From: Acidobacteriota bacterium
Lineage (GTDB): Bacteria > Acidobacteriota > Blastocatellia > RBC074
NCBI GenBank assembly: GCA_016196035.1
Contig: JACPYM010000083.1
Coordinates: forward strand, 1 to 44,075
Length of the DNA: 44,075 nucleotides
Direction of reading: 5' to 3'
Shown here: positions 31,515 through 40,663 of the stretch, piece by piece
Numbering within the stretch: position 1 is the stretch's first letter
How the letters are laid out: every line of letters begins with the position of its first letter
Notes under the pieces: model-generated
What the model saw: the letters and a program-made list of their open reading frames with translations, nothing else
Told to the model about the DNA's origin: nothing
Database searches by the model: none
Translations under genes and position numbers: made by a program

Positions 31515-33284
31515 ATGCGCTTACGCATTCTCTCGCTGGCGTTCATCTCGCTGTTGGCCGCGTCGTCCGCTGTTTGGGCGCAAACGCCGCAAAATACCGA
31601 AACCTATCCACAGCACCCCGATTCCGTAGCTCAACCGGACGTGCCCAAGGGCGAAGTGCTCAAATTCACCTTCGACAAATCCAAAATCTTCCCTGGCACC
31701 TGGCGCGAATACTGGGTCTACATTCCGGCCCAATACAAACCCGAACAACCCGCCTGCGTTTACGTCAATCAGGACGGCGTGCAATGGGGCGCGCCGGTCG
31801 TCTTCGACAATCTGATTCACAAGAAAGAAATGCCCGTCACCATCGGCGTCTTCGTGATGCACGGCAAAGTGCTGGCGGCGGATGGCAATACCGCGCTGGA
31901 TCGTTTCAATCGCAGCTACGAATACGACGGCCTGGGCGACGCCTACGCGCGCTTCATTCTGGAAGAGATTTTGCCCGAGGTGGAAACGAAAAAGGCCAGT
32001 GATGGCCGTGTGATTCGCTTGTCAAAGAATGGCAACGACCGCGCCATCGGCGGTTCTTCGAGCGGCGCGATTGCGGCGTTCACGGCGGCCTGGGAACGTC
32101 CCGATGCGTTCAGCCGCGTGTTTAGCGCGATTGGCACATACGTCGGATTGCGCGGCGGCGACCGCTATTCCACGCTGCTGCGCAAATACGAACCGAAGCC
32201 GCTACGCGTCTTTTTGCAGGATGGGTCGAACGATCAAAACATTTACGCCGGGGATTGGTGGATGGCGAACCAAACGCTGGAACGCGCGCTGGCCTTTGCC
32301 GGTTACGACATCAATCACGTGTGGGGCGAAGGCCCGCACAGCGGACGGCATGGCACAGCGATTTTCCCCGACGTGATGCGCTGGCTGTGGAAGGATTGGC
32401 CCGCGCCCATCAAACCGGGCGTGAGCAAAAACAATACGCTCGCCGCCTTGCTCATCCCCGGCGAAGACTGGCAACTGGTGGGCGAAGGTTACAAATTCAG
32501 CGAAGGCCCGGTGGCCAACGCCAAAGGCGAAGTTTTCTTTGCCGATGGTTCGAGCAACAACATCTGGAAAGTCGCGCTGGATGGCAAGCTCAGCGAATTT
32601 GCCACCAACACGCAAGGCGCTTATGGCTTGGCGTTTGGCCCAGACGGCAAGCTTTATGCAGCGGCGGGCACGGCACAAAAAATCACGGCTTATGATCCGA
32701 GCGGGCAAGTGACGACGCTGACCGAAGGAGTGAAGATCAATGATCTCGTCGTCAGTCACAACGGCAACGTCTACGCCACCGACCCCAAAGGCTACGACCC
32801 GCAAAGCAATATCTGGCTGGTCAAGCCGAACGGCGAAAAGAAAATCGTAGACACAGGCCTGCGCTTTTCCAACGGCGTCACGCTTTCGCCCGACCAGACG
32901 TTGCTGTACGTCGCCGAAATGCGCACGCATTGGGTCTATAGCTACCAGATTCAAGCTGACGGAACGCTGGCGCACAAACAGCGCTATTACTGGCTGCACG
33001 TCGCCGATACCGCCGATGACAGCGGCGCGGACGGGATGCGCGTGGATCGCGAGGGGCGGCTGTACGTGGCAACGCGGCTCGGCATCCAGATTTGTGACCA
33101 GGCCGGGCGCGTCAACGCGATCATCCCGACGCCGAACGGCAAGCTCTCAAATCTCTGTTTTGGCGGCGCGAATGGTGACGTTTTGTATGCGACTTGTGGC
33201 GACAAGGTCTACAAGCGGAAGTTGAAGGTTAAAGGCGCCAATGCCTGGGATGTGCCGAACAAACCGGCAGCGCCACGGCTCTGA
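31515..33284 (+). CDS. Secreted esterase fused to an SMP-30/gluconolactonase-like domain
   Basis: 589 residues from ATG 31515, where a signal peptide begins (LRILSLAFISLLAASSAVWA). The frame is open further upstream but only through repeat sequence. Residues about 40-300 are an esterase-D-like alpha/beta hydrolase with VYIPAQYKPEQPACVYVNQDG and GGSSSGAI, nucleophile Ser182, and HSGRHG carrying a candidate His. Residues about 315-580 are an SMP-30/gluconolactonase beta-propeller (GYKFSEGPVANAKGEVFFAD, LRFSNGVTLSPDQTLLYVAE, DGMRVDREGRLYVA). Both halves are found separately in carbohydrate-ester and lactone hydrolysis, so the fusion may de-esterify and open a sugar lactone outside the cell; this is inference. 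Confidence 0.9.
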   Translation: MRLRILSLAFISLLAASSAVWAQTPQNTETYPQHPDSVAQPDVPKGEVLKFTFDKSKIFPGTWREYWVYIPAQYKPEQPACVYVNQDGVQWGAPVVFDNLIHKKEMPVTIGVFVMHGKVLAADGNTALDRFNRSYEYDGLGDAYARFILEEILPEVETKKASDGRVIRLSKNGNDRAIGGSSSGAIAAFTAAWERPDAFSRVFSAIGTYVGLRGGDRYSTLLRKYEPKPLRVFLQDGSNDQNIYAGDWWMANQTLERALAFAGYDINHVWGEGPHSGRHGTAIFPDVMRWLWKDWPAPIKPGVSKNNTLAALLIPGEDWQLVGEGYKFSEGPVANAKGEVFFADGSSNNIWKVALDGKLSEFATNTQGAYGLAFGPDGKLYAAAGTAQKITAYDPSGQVTTLTEGVKINDLVVSHNGNVYATDPKGYDPQSNIWLVKPNGEKKIVDTGLRFSNGVTLSPDQTLLYVAEMRTHWVYSYQIQADGTLAHKQRYYWLHVADTADDSGADGMRVDREGRLYVATRLGIQICDQAGRVNAIIPTPNGKLSNLCFGGANGDVLYATCGDKVYKRKLKVKGANAWDVPNKPAAPRL

Positions 33285-33737
33285 CAAATCCTGGATGAGG
33301 TGCGGGGACTTTACCCGCACCCGTCCGCTCAAGGCGCGTGAAATGCGGTAAAGTCCCCGCACCACCCTTGCGTGAGTTTTAACCTGATTAGAATCGGGGC
33401 GGCAAATTAAGGTGCTGGCCCAGGCCTTAGTTTCTGCGGGCCGCAATCTGGCTGGCGGGAAAGTAGCCGGTTAACTGCTGAAATAGTTGCGGATAAACCC
33501 CACTTTTCAACCAAAAGCGAGGTTTCCTTTTCTAAACTGCTGAGAACAAAGTCGGTTACCCGATTCGGATGCACTACGGCGATTTTCCGCACCTGCCTTA
33601 TGAAAACTAAAATTTCAGCCCTGTCATCACTTTAAGCCCTGCCCCTGAATTGGTGATTGACGCCGTATTCACGATGTTTTTAGTATGCATCTCGCGTTTC
33701 ATCCCCTATTTATGCAGCTTTCGTGAGGCAGGTCGTA
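33285..33737. other. Intergenic region with a 20-bp hairpin, no gene seen
   Basis: 453 bases. Arms GGTGCGGGGACTTTACCCGCA at 33299-33319 and TGCGGTAAAGTCCCCGCACC at 33344-33363 pair almost perfectly just after the esterase stop and probably end its transcript. The remainder has a weak minus-strand frame at 33407-33592 with no family features. A promoter for the SprT-like gene is expected but not identified. Confidence 0.5.
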
Positions 33738-34445
33738 ATGTCGCCAAGAGAAAATTCCCTGAAAACGGTCTTCGCCGACGCCTTCCGCCAGATCACTCAG
33801 CGGTCGGATATGCCGGAAATCCACGTCTCGTTTTACCCCTTCGCCGGGCTGAACCACACGATTCGGTTACGCAACCGGCGGATGTACGTGCGCGTTTCGG
33901 ACTTGCTACAAGACGCCCCGCTCGAAGTGCATCGGGCCTTGGCGCACATCCTGGTCGCCAAACTGTTCAAAAAACGCATTACGCCGGAACACGACCAACG
34001 CTATCGCCAATATGCCTATCAACCCCAGGTGCTGCGCGCTTCGGATTTGGCGCGGCAAAAACGTGGTTACAAACGGGTCACGACGGCGCTGGGACGCACG
34101 CACAATCTGGACAAGTTATTCACCCGGCTCAACCGCCGTTACTTTGACAGCGAGTTGGCGAAACCCGTGCTGAGTTGGAGCCCGCGCCGCAGCAAAAGCA
34201 TCTTGGGGCATCACGACTATTCGCACGACACGATCATCATCAGCCGCTGCCTGGATCAGGCTAACGTGCCCGAGTACGTTGTTGAATTCGTGCTCTACCA
34301 CGAGATGCTGCACATGAAACATCAGCCGCGCGTGGTGAAAGGACGCCGCATTTATCACACCGCAGCCTTTCGCACTGATGAGAAGCGCTTCGCCAAGTTT
34401 GACGAGGCCATGAAATGGCTGGATGACATGGCCGAGCGCCGTTAG
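33738..34445 (+). CDS. SprT-like zinc metallopeptidase
   Basis: 235 residues from ATG 33738; GTG 33723 is less likely. The C-terminal half is SprT-like: [21 protein letters not shown], then [11 protein letters not shown] and [15 protein letters not shown] with HExxH at 188-192, and the third His expected in [17 protein letters not shown]. The N-terminal 110 residues ([20 protein letters not shown]) are the usual extension of this bacterial subfamily. SprT-family proteases of eukaryotes (Spartan) act on DNA-protein crosslinks; a bacterial role is not established. A terminator-like hairpin follows its stop. Confidence 0.85.
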   Translation: MSPRENSLKTVFADAFRQITQRSDMPEIHVSFYPFAGLNHTIRLRNRRMYVRVSDLLQDAPLEVHRALAHILVAKLFKKRITPEHDQRYRQYAYQPQVLRASDLARQKRGYKRVTTALGRTHNLDKLFTRLNRRYFDSELAKPVLSWSPRRSKSILGHHDYSHDTIIISRCLDQANVPEYVVEFVLYHEMLHMKHQPRVVKGRRIYHTAAFRTDEKRFAKFDEAMKWLDDMAERR

Positions 34446-34466
34446 CATCAACCGGCATGGAAAAGA

Positions 34467-34511
34467 AAAAGGGTGAAGCGGTCATTTTGCTCAGCGCCGC
34501 TTCACCCTTTT
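34467..34511 (+). terminator. Intrinsic terminator of the SprT-like gene
   Basis: AAAAGGGTGAAGCG at 34467-34480 pairs with CGCTTCACCCTTTT at 34498-34511, 14 bp with a 17-base loop, followed by CGTTTTTC. It is 21 bases after the stop at 34445. Confidence 0.8.
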
Positions 34512-34541
34512 CGTTTTTCACCGTATCATCCTCCCCAATCT

Positions 34542-35684
34542 ATGCACATCGGAATTGACGCTCACGCCATCGGCGCACAACAGGGCGGCAACGAAACTTA
34601 CATCAAGCAATTGATCACGGCGTTGGCCGAAATAGACGACACCAATCGCTATTCGCTCTATCTGGCCAATGCCCGGGCCGCCGTCGAATGGCGCACAGGG
34701 TTTGCGCGCGCGCATCCCAACTTCGCCATCCGGCAAATCCCGCCACCGACGCCGCTGGTACGCGTGCCGCTTTATCTGGCGTATGAGTTGCGCCGCCGCC
34801 CCGTGGATGTGCTACACGTGCAATACACCGCACCGCCGTTTTGCCCGGTGCCGGTGGTGGCGACAATCCACGATCTGGCCTTTGAGCATTTGCCTGAAAC
34901 ATTCACGCGCCGCGGGGCTTGGCAATTGCAACTCACGGTGCGCCGCACGGCCCAACGCGCCGCCCGCATCGCCACTGTTTCGGAATATTCGCGGCAGGAT
35001 TTGCTGCGCACCTACAAGTTGCCGCCAGAGAAAGTCGCGGTCACTTACAATGGCATCGCAGCCCAATTCACACCCACGCCAGCAATGGCGGATGAAGCGG
35101 CACAGGTCAAAGCCCGCTACGGCATCACGCGCGACTTCATTCTGACCGTCGGCAGTTTGCAGCCGCGCAAGAATCTGGTGCGGCTGATACGGGCGTATGC
35201 TAAGTTGCGGGCGGAACAGTCCAACTTCACCCAGCAACTGGTGATCGTCGGGCGCAAGCTCTGGTTGCATCACGAAATTTTTGCCGAGGTCGCGCGCCAA
35301 CCCTGGGCAGCGGATGTAATTCTGACCGGCTATGTCGCCGATGAAGAGTTGCCGCCGTTGTATCGCGCCGCAGCAGTCTTTGCCTATCCTTCGATTTTTG
35401 AAGGCTTCGGCCTGCCGCCGCTCGAAGCAATGGCTTGCGGCACACCCGTGGTCACGAGCAACAATTCCTGCTTGCCCGAAATCGTGGGCACAGCGGCGCT
35501 GTTGGTTGATCCTTTTGATGAAGCGGCCATCGCGAACGGTTTGCGGCGCGCATTGCAGGATGCAACATTGCAGACACAATTACGTGCTGATGGGCCTAGA
35601 CGCGCGCAGCGCTTCACCTGGCGCGAGGCAGCGGAAAAAACCTTGCAGTTGTATCAAGCCAGTTTTGCGGAAAAACACAAATAG
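34542..35684 (+). CDS. Glycosyltransferase family 4
   Basis: 380 residues from ATG 34542 ([20 protein letters not shown]); the frame is open to 34473, but that part overlaps the terminator hairpin. A GT-B fold enzyme: [20 protein letters not shown] in the N-terminal domain, [17 protein letters not shown] at the domain joint, and the C-terminal [20 protein letters not shown] with the E-x7-E motif of retaining GT4 enzymes. Expected to transfer a hexose from a nucleotide sugar to a growing glycan at the cytoplasmic face. It is followed after two bases by a broken methyltransferase gene, with which it was probably an operon. Confidence 0.92.
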   Translation: MHIGIDAHAIGAQQGGNETYIKQLITALAEIDDTNRYSLYLANARAAVEWRTGFARAHPNFAIRQIPPPTPLVRVPLYLAYELRRRPVDVLHVQYTAPPFCPVPVVATIHDLAFEHLPETFTRRGAWQLQLTVRRTAQRAARIATVSEYSRQDLLRTYKLPPEKVAVTYNGIAAQFTPTPAMADEAAQVKARYGITRDFILTVGSLQPRKNLVRLIRAYAKLRAEQSNFTQQLVIVGRKLWLHHEIFAEVARQPWAADVILTGYVADEELPPLYRAAAVFAYPSIFEGFGLPPLEAMACGTPVVTSNNSCLPEIVGTAALLVDPFDEAAIANGLRRALQDATLQTQLRADGPRRAQRFTWREAAEKTLQLYQASFAEKHK

Positions 35685-35686
35685 CC

Positions 35687-36485
35687 TTGAACCTCAACGC
35701 TCCAACTTGTGATCTCTGTGGCACTCGCGACAGCGAATTCGTGTTGGCAACCCCACGACTGGACGGCCCGCTGGTGCGTTGCCGCCGCTGCCAGTTGCAT
35801 TTCGTCGTCAAGCCTGAACCTGCCACAGCGGTCGCAGCCACGCCGCCCATACAAACCGCTGGCGTACTCAACCTAGTACTCCATCAAGCTGAAAATGAGG
35901 GATGTAGGGCGGGATTAAATCCCGCCCTACATCTTGCTGGCGGCAGCCAGTCCGGCGTTTGACACGCGCGGCGTCGAAGCGGATGCGCAAACCAGCGCCG
36001 CCGCGCGCGCGCGCGGGTTGCGCTGCGTGACGGGGACGCTCTTTGACGCGCAATTGCCGTCAGAGCAGTTTGATGTCGCCCTGCTTTATCACGTGATCGA
36101 ACACCTGCCCAGCCCGGTCGCCGCTGTGCGCGAATTGCGGCGCCTCGTCAAACCGGGCGGCTGGCTGGTGCTGGAAGCGCCGAACATTGAAACCATTTGG
36201 TTCCACCTGCTCGGCGCGCGCTGGCGGCAGTTCATCCCCGATCATCTGTTTTTCTTTGCCCCGGCGACCTTAACCCGCTTGTGCGAAGAGCATGGCTTCG
36301 CCGTGCGCGAAGTGCGCGCGGTGGGCAAGGCCATGAGCGTGCGCCTGTTTCTCAGCCGCTTGAGCCGCCTCAATCGCCCGCTGGCGGCGGTGCTGACCAA
36401 GCTTTGCCGGGTTGTTCGGATGGAAGACCGCACCTTGCACCTCAAGCTTGGCGATGTCATCCGGGTGTACGCACAACGCCGCTAA
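35687..36485 (+). pseudogene. Broken SAM-dependent methyltransferase
   Basis: Two frames make up one family. 35687-35962 (TTG start) encodes the zinc-binding N-terminus, CDLCGTRDSEFVL and CRRCQLHFVVKP. From about 35934 another frame encodes LLAAASPAFDTRGVEADAQ, ALLYHVIEHLPSPVAAVREL and the C-terminal half to 36485. The SAM-binding motif I that should come just before LLAAAS is missing, and a 15-bp-arm palindrome (35901-35933) sits in its place, with the frame changed and a TGA at 35960. So part of the gene was lost or replaced and the product cannot bind SAM. It would have modified a glycan with the adjacent GT4. Confidence 0.8.
35901..35933. repeat. Palindrome GATGTAGGGCGGGAT inside the broken methyltransferase
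   Basis: Arms 35901-35915 and 35919-35933 are perfect 15-base complements with a three-base spacer TAA. It occupies the position of methyltransferase motif I. No second copy was seen in the window. Confidence 0.85.
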
Positions 36486-36521
36486 AGACCGGCGCGGATG
36501 CAGTTGGCGAAGAGGTTGAGC

Positions 36522-36566
36522 GCGGCGAATTTATTCTCGCACTGACACCGCTAGCAAATTCGCTGC
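36522..36566. repeat. GCGAATTTATT-type palindrome, degenerate copy
   Basis: GCGGCGAATTT and AAATTCGCTGC face each other across about 23 bases, resembling the hairpins at 8133-8172 and 12742-12802. It lies between the broken methyltransferase (ends 36485) and the minus-strand HExxH gene (ends 36588), a place where both transcripts converge. Confidence 0.45.
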
Positions 36567-36587
36567 GACCAAACCCGCTGCCTGCAC

Positions 36588-37403
36588 TCAGTGAAAAGCC
36601 GCCGTCAATCCAGGTTTCGCATTCCAATTAGGCTTGGAGATGATACCGACCGTTTCAGCTTCCCACTGCAAAAGAAAGCGCTCCTGCTTGGCTTGCCCCC
36701 GTTTTTCAGAGGTACGCGCAAAATAGAGTTCGGCAATGAGCCGCGTCCCCAGCATCAGGTTCAAGGTTCCCGAACGCACGCGCGCCAGATAATTCTGGCG
36801 CTCCGGCAATTGCAATTCGCGGCGAATCAGGTTGATGAAGGATTCGCATTCGCCCGGCTCATCCTCAGACTGGGCGGCGTCGTGCAGGCGCCAAACGGCG
36901 TGGCCGAGTTCATGGAAAATGACCAGGCCAAGATCGAACGCTTTCAAAGCGAGTCCGTCGCCGCGCAATTGCTGAAAGTCTGCGAAATCCAACTGCAAAG
37001 GATAGGCGCTGATCCTGGCGCCCGTGCGGCGGCTCTCGAAATCAACGGCGGGCGCGAGCCGCGCGAAGGTCACGTTCCGTGAATGCTGATGAGATTCCAG
37101 GTCGTAGGCTGCGGTGCTCGTTAGCGCCGCCCACAACAAACGCCGCGCGGCGGCGGAACCGCCGCTAAAGACTGCCGGCTCCGGGCAAACCAGAAACGCC
37201 TCTTCATCAAAATACAAGCTCTGCCAGCCGGTCTTGTCACGCAGGCTTTGCAACACCTGTTGCAGTTGTTTGACCGACAACTGCTCAACGCCGGGCGCAT
37301 TGCGCAACCCGGCGCGAAAGCGCGTATTGCCCGCGCACACGGCAACGTTCAAACACACGCACACACACATTCCGAAGACAGTACACACAGACGCTCTTCG
37401 CAT
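36588..37403 (-). CDS. Secreted protein with an HExxH metallopeptidase-like motif
   Basis: 271 residues from ATG 37403, with GGAGGG nine bases upstream. The signal peptide is unusual (FGMCVCVCLNVAVCAG) because it is encoded by a CA/GT-rich run at about 37352-37371. LGLVIFHELGHAVWRLHD carries HELGH at 164-168, followed at 182-188 by EPGECESF with acidic residues that could be the third zinc ligand, as in gluzincins. The N-terminal part (VKQLQQVLQSLRDKTGWQSLYFD) is not a family I can name. Probably a zinc-binding periplasmic or extracellular protein; peptidase activity is inferred only from the motif. Confidence 0.75.
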   Translation of the reverse strand: MRRASVCTVFGMCVCVCLNVAVCAGNTRFRAGLRNAPGVEQLSVKQLQQVLQSLRDKTGWQSLYFDEEAFLVCPEPAVFSGGSAAARRLLWAALTSTAAYDLESHQHSRNVTFARLAPAVDFESRRTGARISAYPLQLDFADFQQLRGDGLALKAFDLGLVIFHELGHAVWRLHDAAQSEDEPGECESFINLIRRELQLPERQNYLARVRSGTLNLMLGTRLIAELYFARTSEKRGQAKQERFLLQWEAETVGIISKPNWNAKPGLTAAFH

Positions 37404-37806
37404 TCCGTTCCCTCCTTCTCGCACTTTGTTGAACCGCCGGCAGGAGATGCTTGCAACGCAGCCGCACAGACAGTCCGGCTGACGTCGTGACATCCGCTAC
37501 TACTGCGGTCAGCGGAGCAGAGTTCAACGAAAGAGCCTGAAACGCTGTGCAAACCCGCGCGCAAAGCCGCGAAAAAGCAGGCGCGGACGCGGCCTTTTGA
37601 CGCGCAGCTTAGTTTGCCGGATCGCGCCGCTGGGCGAGTCAAGAAAGATGGAGGGAGTAATGCACTGAATGAAGGCTGGCAGCAAAAGACCAAAGCGGTT
37701 GGATGGGCGCGCGGCAAGCTGAAAGCATTTGCAAGTGGCGCGAACGGATGTTAGATGTCTGCTTACCGATATTCATTTTGAAATCCATCAATAGACCCAA
37801 ATCGTT
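37404..37806. other. Divergent intergenic region, nothing recognised
   Basis: 403 bases between the start of the HExxH gene (minus) and RNase D (plus). It should contain both promoters. No repeats, hairpins or supported ORFs were noticed. Confidence 0.4.
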
Positions 37807-38661
37807 TTGAACCCGAACATCCCTTATCGCTACCTGATTGATCCTGAAGAAACGCGCACGCTGCTGGCGGATTTTGCCGGGCAGGAAATCATCGGCCTCG
37901 ACACCGAGACCTTTTATGATTTCCGCACGCAAGAAAACCGGTTAAGTCTGCTGCAACTGGCGGCGCCCAACGGCGCGGTGGTCGTCGTGGATGCCCTCGC
38001 CGCCGGCATTGAAGCCGCCCGCGACCTGATCGAGAATCCACAAATCGTGCTGGCCGCGCATAATGCGCGTTTCGATGATGGCATCTTGCGCGGCTCGGGC
38101 TTCGAGCCTGCCGGGTTTGTTGACACCTTGCGGTTGGCGCGGCGCACCTTGCGCCTGCAATCGTATGGCTTGGCCTCGGTGGCGGATCACCTGTTTGGCA
38201 TGACGCTCGATAAGAGCCACCAGCGTAGCGATTGGCGCAAACGTCCGCTCTCACGTGCGCAACTCGACTATGCGGCACTCGACGCACAGGCCGCCTTGCA
38301 GGTCTTCCAGACACTGACTGACCGGCTAAAGTCGCAAGGGCGCCTCGAAAGCGAACTCAAACGCGCACGCCTCAAACGCAAGGGCGAAGAAGAAGAACCA
38401 AAACCCACTGCCAAACCGCGCGGCCCGGAATTGCGTCCGTTGACTGGCGAAGAACGCATTATCTATGAACGGCTCAGCACGTGGCGCGAGGTCGAGGCCA
38501 AACGCGCGCGGCTGCCGCTGTATATGATCTGTTACGACAAGACCCTGGAACAGCTTGCCATCACCCGCCCCCGCACGCTGGCTGATCTCGATCCGATTTA
38601 TGGCTTAGGTCCGGCGCGCATCGCCAAGTACGGCGAGCAACTACTGGCCTGCTTGTCCTAG
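37807..38661 (+). CDS. rnd: Ribonuclease D
   Basis: 284 residues, with TTG as the apparent start at 37807 and no evident ribosome-binding site; the sequence NIPYRYLIDPEETRTLL begins like the family. The DEDDy exonuclease motifs are in GLDTETFYDF (Asp and Glu), AAHNARFDDGIL and LDYAALDAQAAL (Tyr and Asp). The C-terminal 75 residues, EERIIYERLSTWREVEAKRA and LADLDPIYGLGPARIAKYG, are one HRDC domain. The protein is shorter than E. coli RNase D, which has two such domains. Expected role: 3' end trimming of tRNA and other small RNA. Confidence 0.93.
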   Translation: MNPNIPYRYLIDPEETRTLLADFAGQEIIGLDTETFYDFRTQENRLSLLQLAAPNGAVVVVDALAAGIEAARDLIENPQIVLAAHNARFDDGILRGSGFEPAGFVDTLRLARRTLRLQSYGLASVADHLFGMTLDKSHQRSDWRKRPLSRAQLDYAALDAQAALQVFQTLTDRLKSQGRLESELKRARLKRKGEEEEPKPTAKPRGPELRPLTGEERIIYERLSTWREVEAKRARLPLYMICYDKTLEQLAITRPRTLADLDPIYGLGPARIAKYGEQLLACLS

Positions 38662-39379
38662 AATTAGAATGCCGAGCCTGCTTGTCTTCGAGGTCTAATT
38701 TAGCGCCCCGTCTGCATCATCACGACCCATCAGCAAGTTTCTGTAAACATTTTTCCCGGAATTGTATTGACAGCCCAACAACCATTCGTTAAGTTGCGCC
38801 TGCGACTCAACAATCAATTTTCATAAACATACGCAACGCACAGGATTCGGGCGAGCCTGTCTTAAGTCTGTTCGTTTGGTTGCTGAAAGATTGATTGAAA
38901 TGACTGCTCACCAAATCCTAGCGAGCAAGACTACACACAAAGCGGGCTGTTGGTCATTCAATAAACAGGTGACGTCATCAGAAAAAGTAGGGCGGATATG
39001 CTTGGCATAGCGGCAAGCTCGCCAAGTTCCTCTTTACATTACCGCTGGATAACTCCCTCTAAATTATCCGTACAACTTTTGTAGATCGGCTGGCTGAAAG
39101 TGCTTGTAAAAGCGCGGTGTGGCACAGCCAGCCAATTGAGTCTTGCCTCACTAGGCGGTTAGCGCGGGCCGCCAAACATCAACAGTTTGAGATCGGTTGC
39201 TGAGCAGTTCAGAAGCGCACTCGCTTCTCGTTTTCTCCCTTGGGAGTGTTGCTTTCCCTGCCGCAGCAGTGGGCATTTTCTGGTTTTGGAGGCCGCATTC
39301 TGCTGCTTGCGCTTGCTCCAAAACTACTTTCCGCTAGACGTCCCGTAACCCACGCAGATCAAGAAAGGAGTTCGTCGTA
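38662..39379. other. 718-base region without a recognised gene
   Basis: Contains TAATTTAGCGCCCCG at 38696-38710, shared with 16772-16786, and a 9-bp perfect stem GGCTGGCTG/CAGCCAGCC (39088-39096 and 39125-39133) with inner GTGCTT/AGCGC complementarity, which might be a structured leader of the next gene. TTGACA occurs at 38767 but without a good -10. AAAGGAG near 39365 is the ribosome-binding site for ATG 39380. Confidence 0.45.
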
Positions 39380-40075
39380 ATGTTAGCTTTGGTAAACGCC
39401 CCCGCAACTCCGCTACGTTTAACATCGGTTGTCCCCCCAACGGTGTCCTATATCCGTATTCACAGAGAATACCCACAGGAAACGACGCTCAGCACACCCT
39501 CTTGTGCGCCGCTGGTGCAACACGAGTTGTTAAAAGCCGTGCGTCACCGGCAACCGGAATTGTATCTGCGTGCCAGCCGCGAATTGGGTCTGACACTGGA
39601 ACGCACCCAGGCAATCGTGCAACAACGCCTCCCCATCATTAGCGCCGCGCGGGTCATTAAACTGGCGCGCATGGTGGCAAGCGAACCGGAAGGACGTGAC
39701 GTTTTTGGTGAAGCAGGCCAAGCCCTGTTTGCGCCGCTCTCGCAGGAAATCAATCGTTCGGTCAAATTCGCCGTCCGCCATATGCCCCGCTCGCTACGCT
39801 TCAGACTGGCCCTCACGGCGGCACGGCGTCTCAGTGAGCGGTTCGCAGGCAGCACCAATCAAATTCTGGTGACGCAACATGAACAAGGCCTCTATTTGAC
39901 CCTGCGCGATGCGGTTTTCTCCGACCGCATGGAAACGCTGGTGGGTGCGCATTACTACTACCGCAAAATCCTGGAAACGATGTTGCAGCAATTTGCCCAC
40001 CTTGATTGCGAAATTCAGGAAGTGCGCCGCCCACGCCTGCACCTGCATCAATGTAACTTCCGCATCAACTTTTGA
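39380..40075 (+). CDS. Conserved-looking protein of unknown function, 231 residues
   Basis: Starts at ATG 39380 with AAAGGAG upstream. No signal peptide or membrane helix. An N-terminal low-complexity part (to about 45) is followed by helical sequence, LKAVRHRQPELYLRASRELG, AARVIKLARMVASEPEGRDV and SVKFAVRHMPRSLRFRLALTAARRL, and a C-terminal alpha/beta part, ITLRDAVF-like LYLTLRDAVFSDRMETL and YYYRKILETMLQQFAHLDCEI, ending HLHQCNFRINF. The last part looks like a small ligand-binding or sensory fold, but I cannot name a family. It stands alone, 590 bases before the TonB-dependent receptor. Confidence 0.7.
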   Translation: MLALVNAPATPLRLTSVVPPTVSYIRIHREYPQETTLSTPSCAPLVQHELLKAVRHRQPELYLRASRELGLTLERTQAIVQQRLPIISAARVIKLARMVASEPEGRDVFGEAGQALFAPLSQEINRSVKFAVRHMPRSLRFRLALTAARRLSERFAGSTNQILVTQHEQGLYLTLRDAVFSDRMETLVGAHYYYRKILETMLQQFAHLDCEIQEVRRPRLHLHQCNFRINF

Positions 40076-40663
40076 CGCGCAGGCAACCGCCCTGACACCT
40101 CGACGGTTTAGCGCGAAGCCGGGCTTTGCACTCAACCGTTTTTACCTTCTGCCTAACCAAAGGAAGATTTCTTTTGGCGTGTCTTACTGGGCAGCGAAAA
40201 TCCAAACAAACAACGGTCGAGCATCATCCTTCAGGCTTCCAATCAAGCTCTTATCCACCGAACATAAAACGCCTTCGATTCGGTAAAACCAAGTCACAAA
40301 ATCAATCCGAAAATTTGCACTGAAATTCATTTTTTTGAACAGGTTAGAGCCAGCAACAACCGTGACTTAGGTGATAACTCTAAGTTTGGAATACCTTTGC
40401 CGCGCAGCGTTTATTTTACATCTTGTTGGAATGCCACTTGCCAGCTACCAGACTCCGCAGGAGTGATCCACAATTTAGACAGTGATTGCGCATCTTCACC
40501 ATAAATTTATCAGTTAGACATATCACGGCATAAAACTCATTCGCGGTTATCTTGTTGAAGATGGTCATTGCACTAAATTGAATGAACCGTGATCGGTCAA
40601 GCGTTGCGGGCAACTGACACCACAACGTCTTAATTAACCCCAACTACAAAGGAGTTTCCCACT
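40076..40663. other. 588-base upstream region of the TonB-dependent receptor
   Basis: No gene supported. It is more AT-rich than the coding DNA around it and should hold the promoter and a long 5' leader of the receptor gene. AAAGGAG at about 40649 is its ribosome-binding site. No riboswitch consensus or clear operator was recognised. Confidence 0.45.

Noticed and set aside
38767-38795. TTGACA promoter in the gap before 39380
   Set aside because: The -10 at the right distance (TAAGTT) is poor and the site is about 600 bases from the gene.
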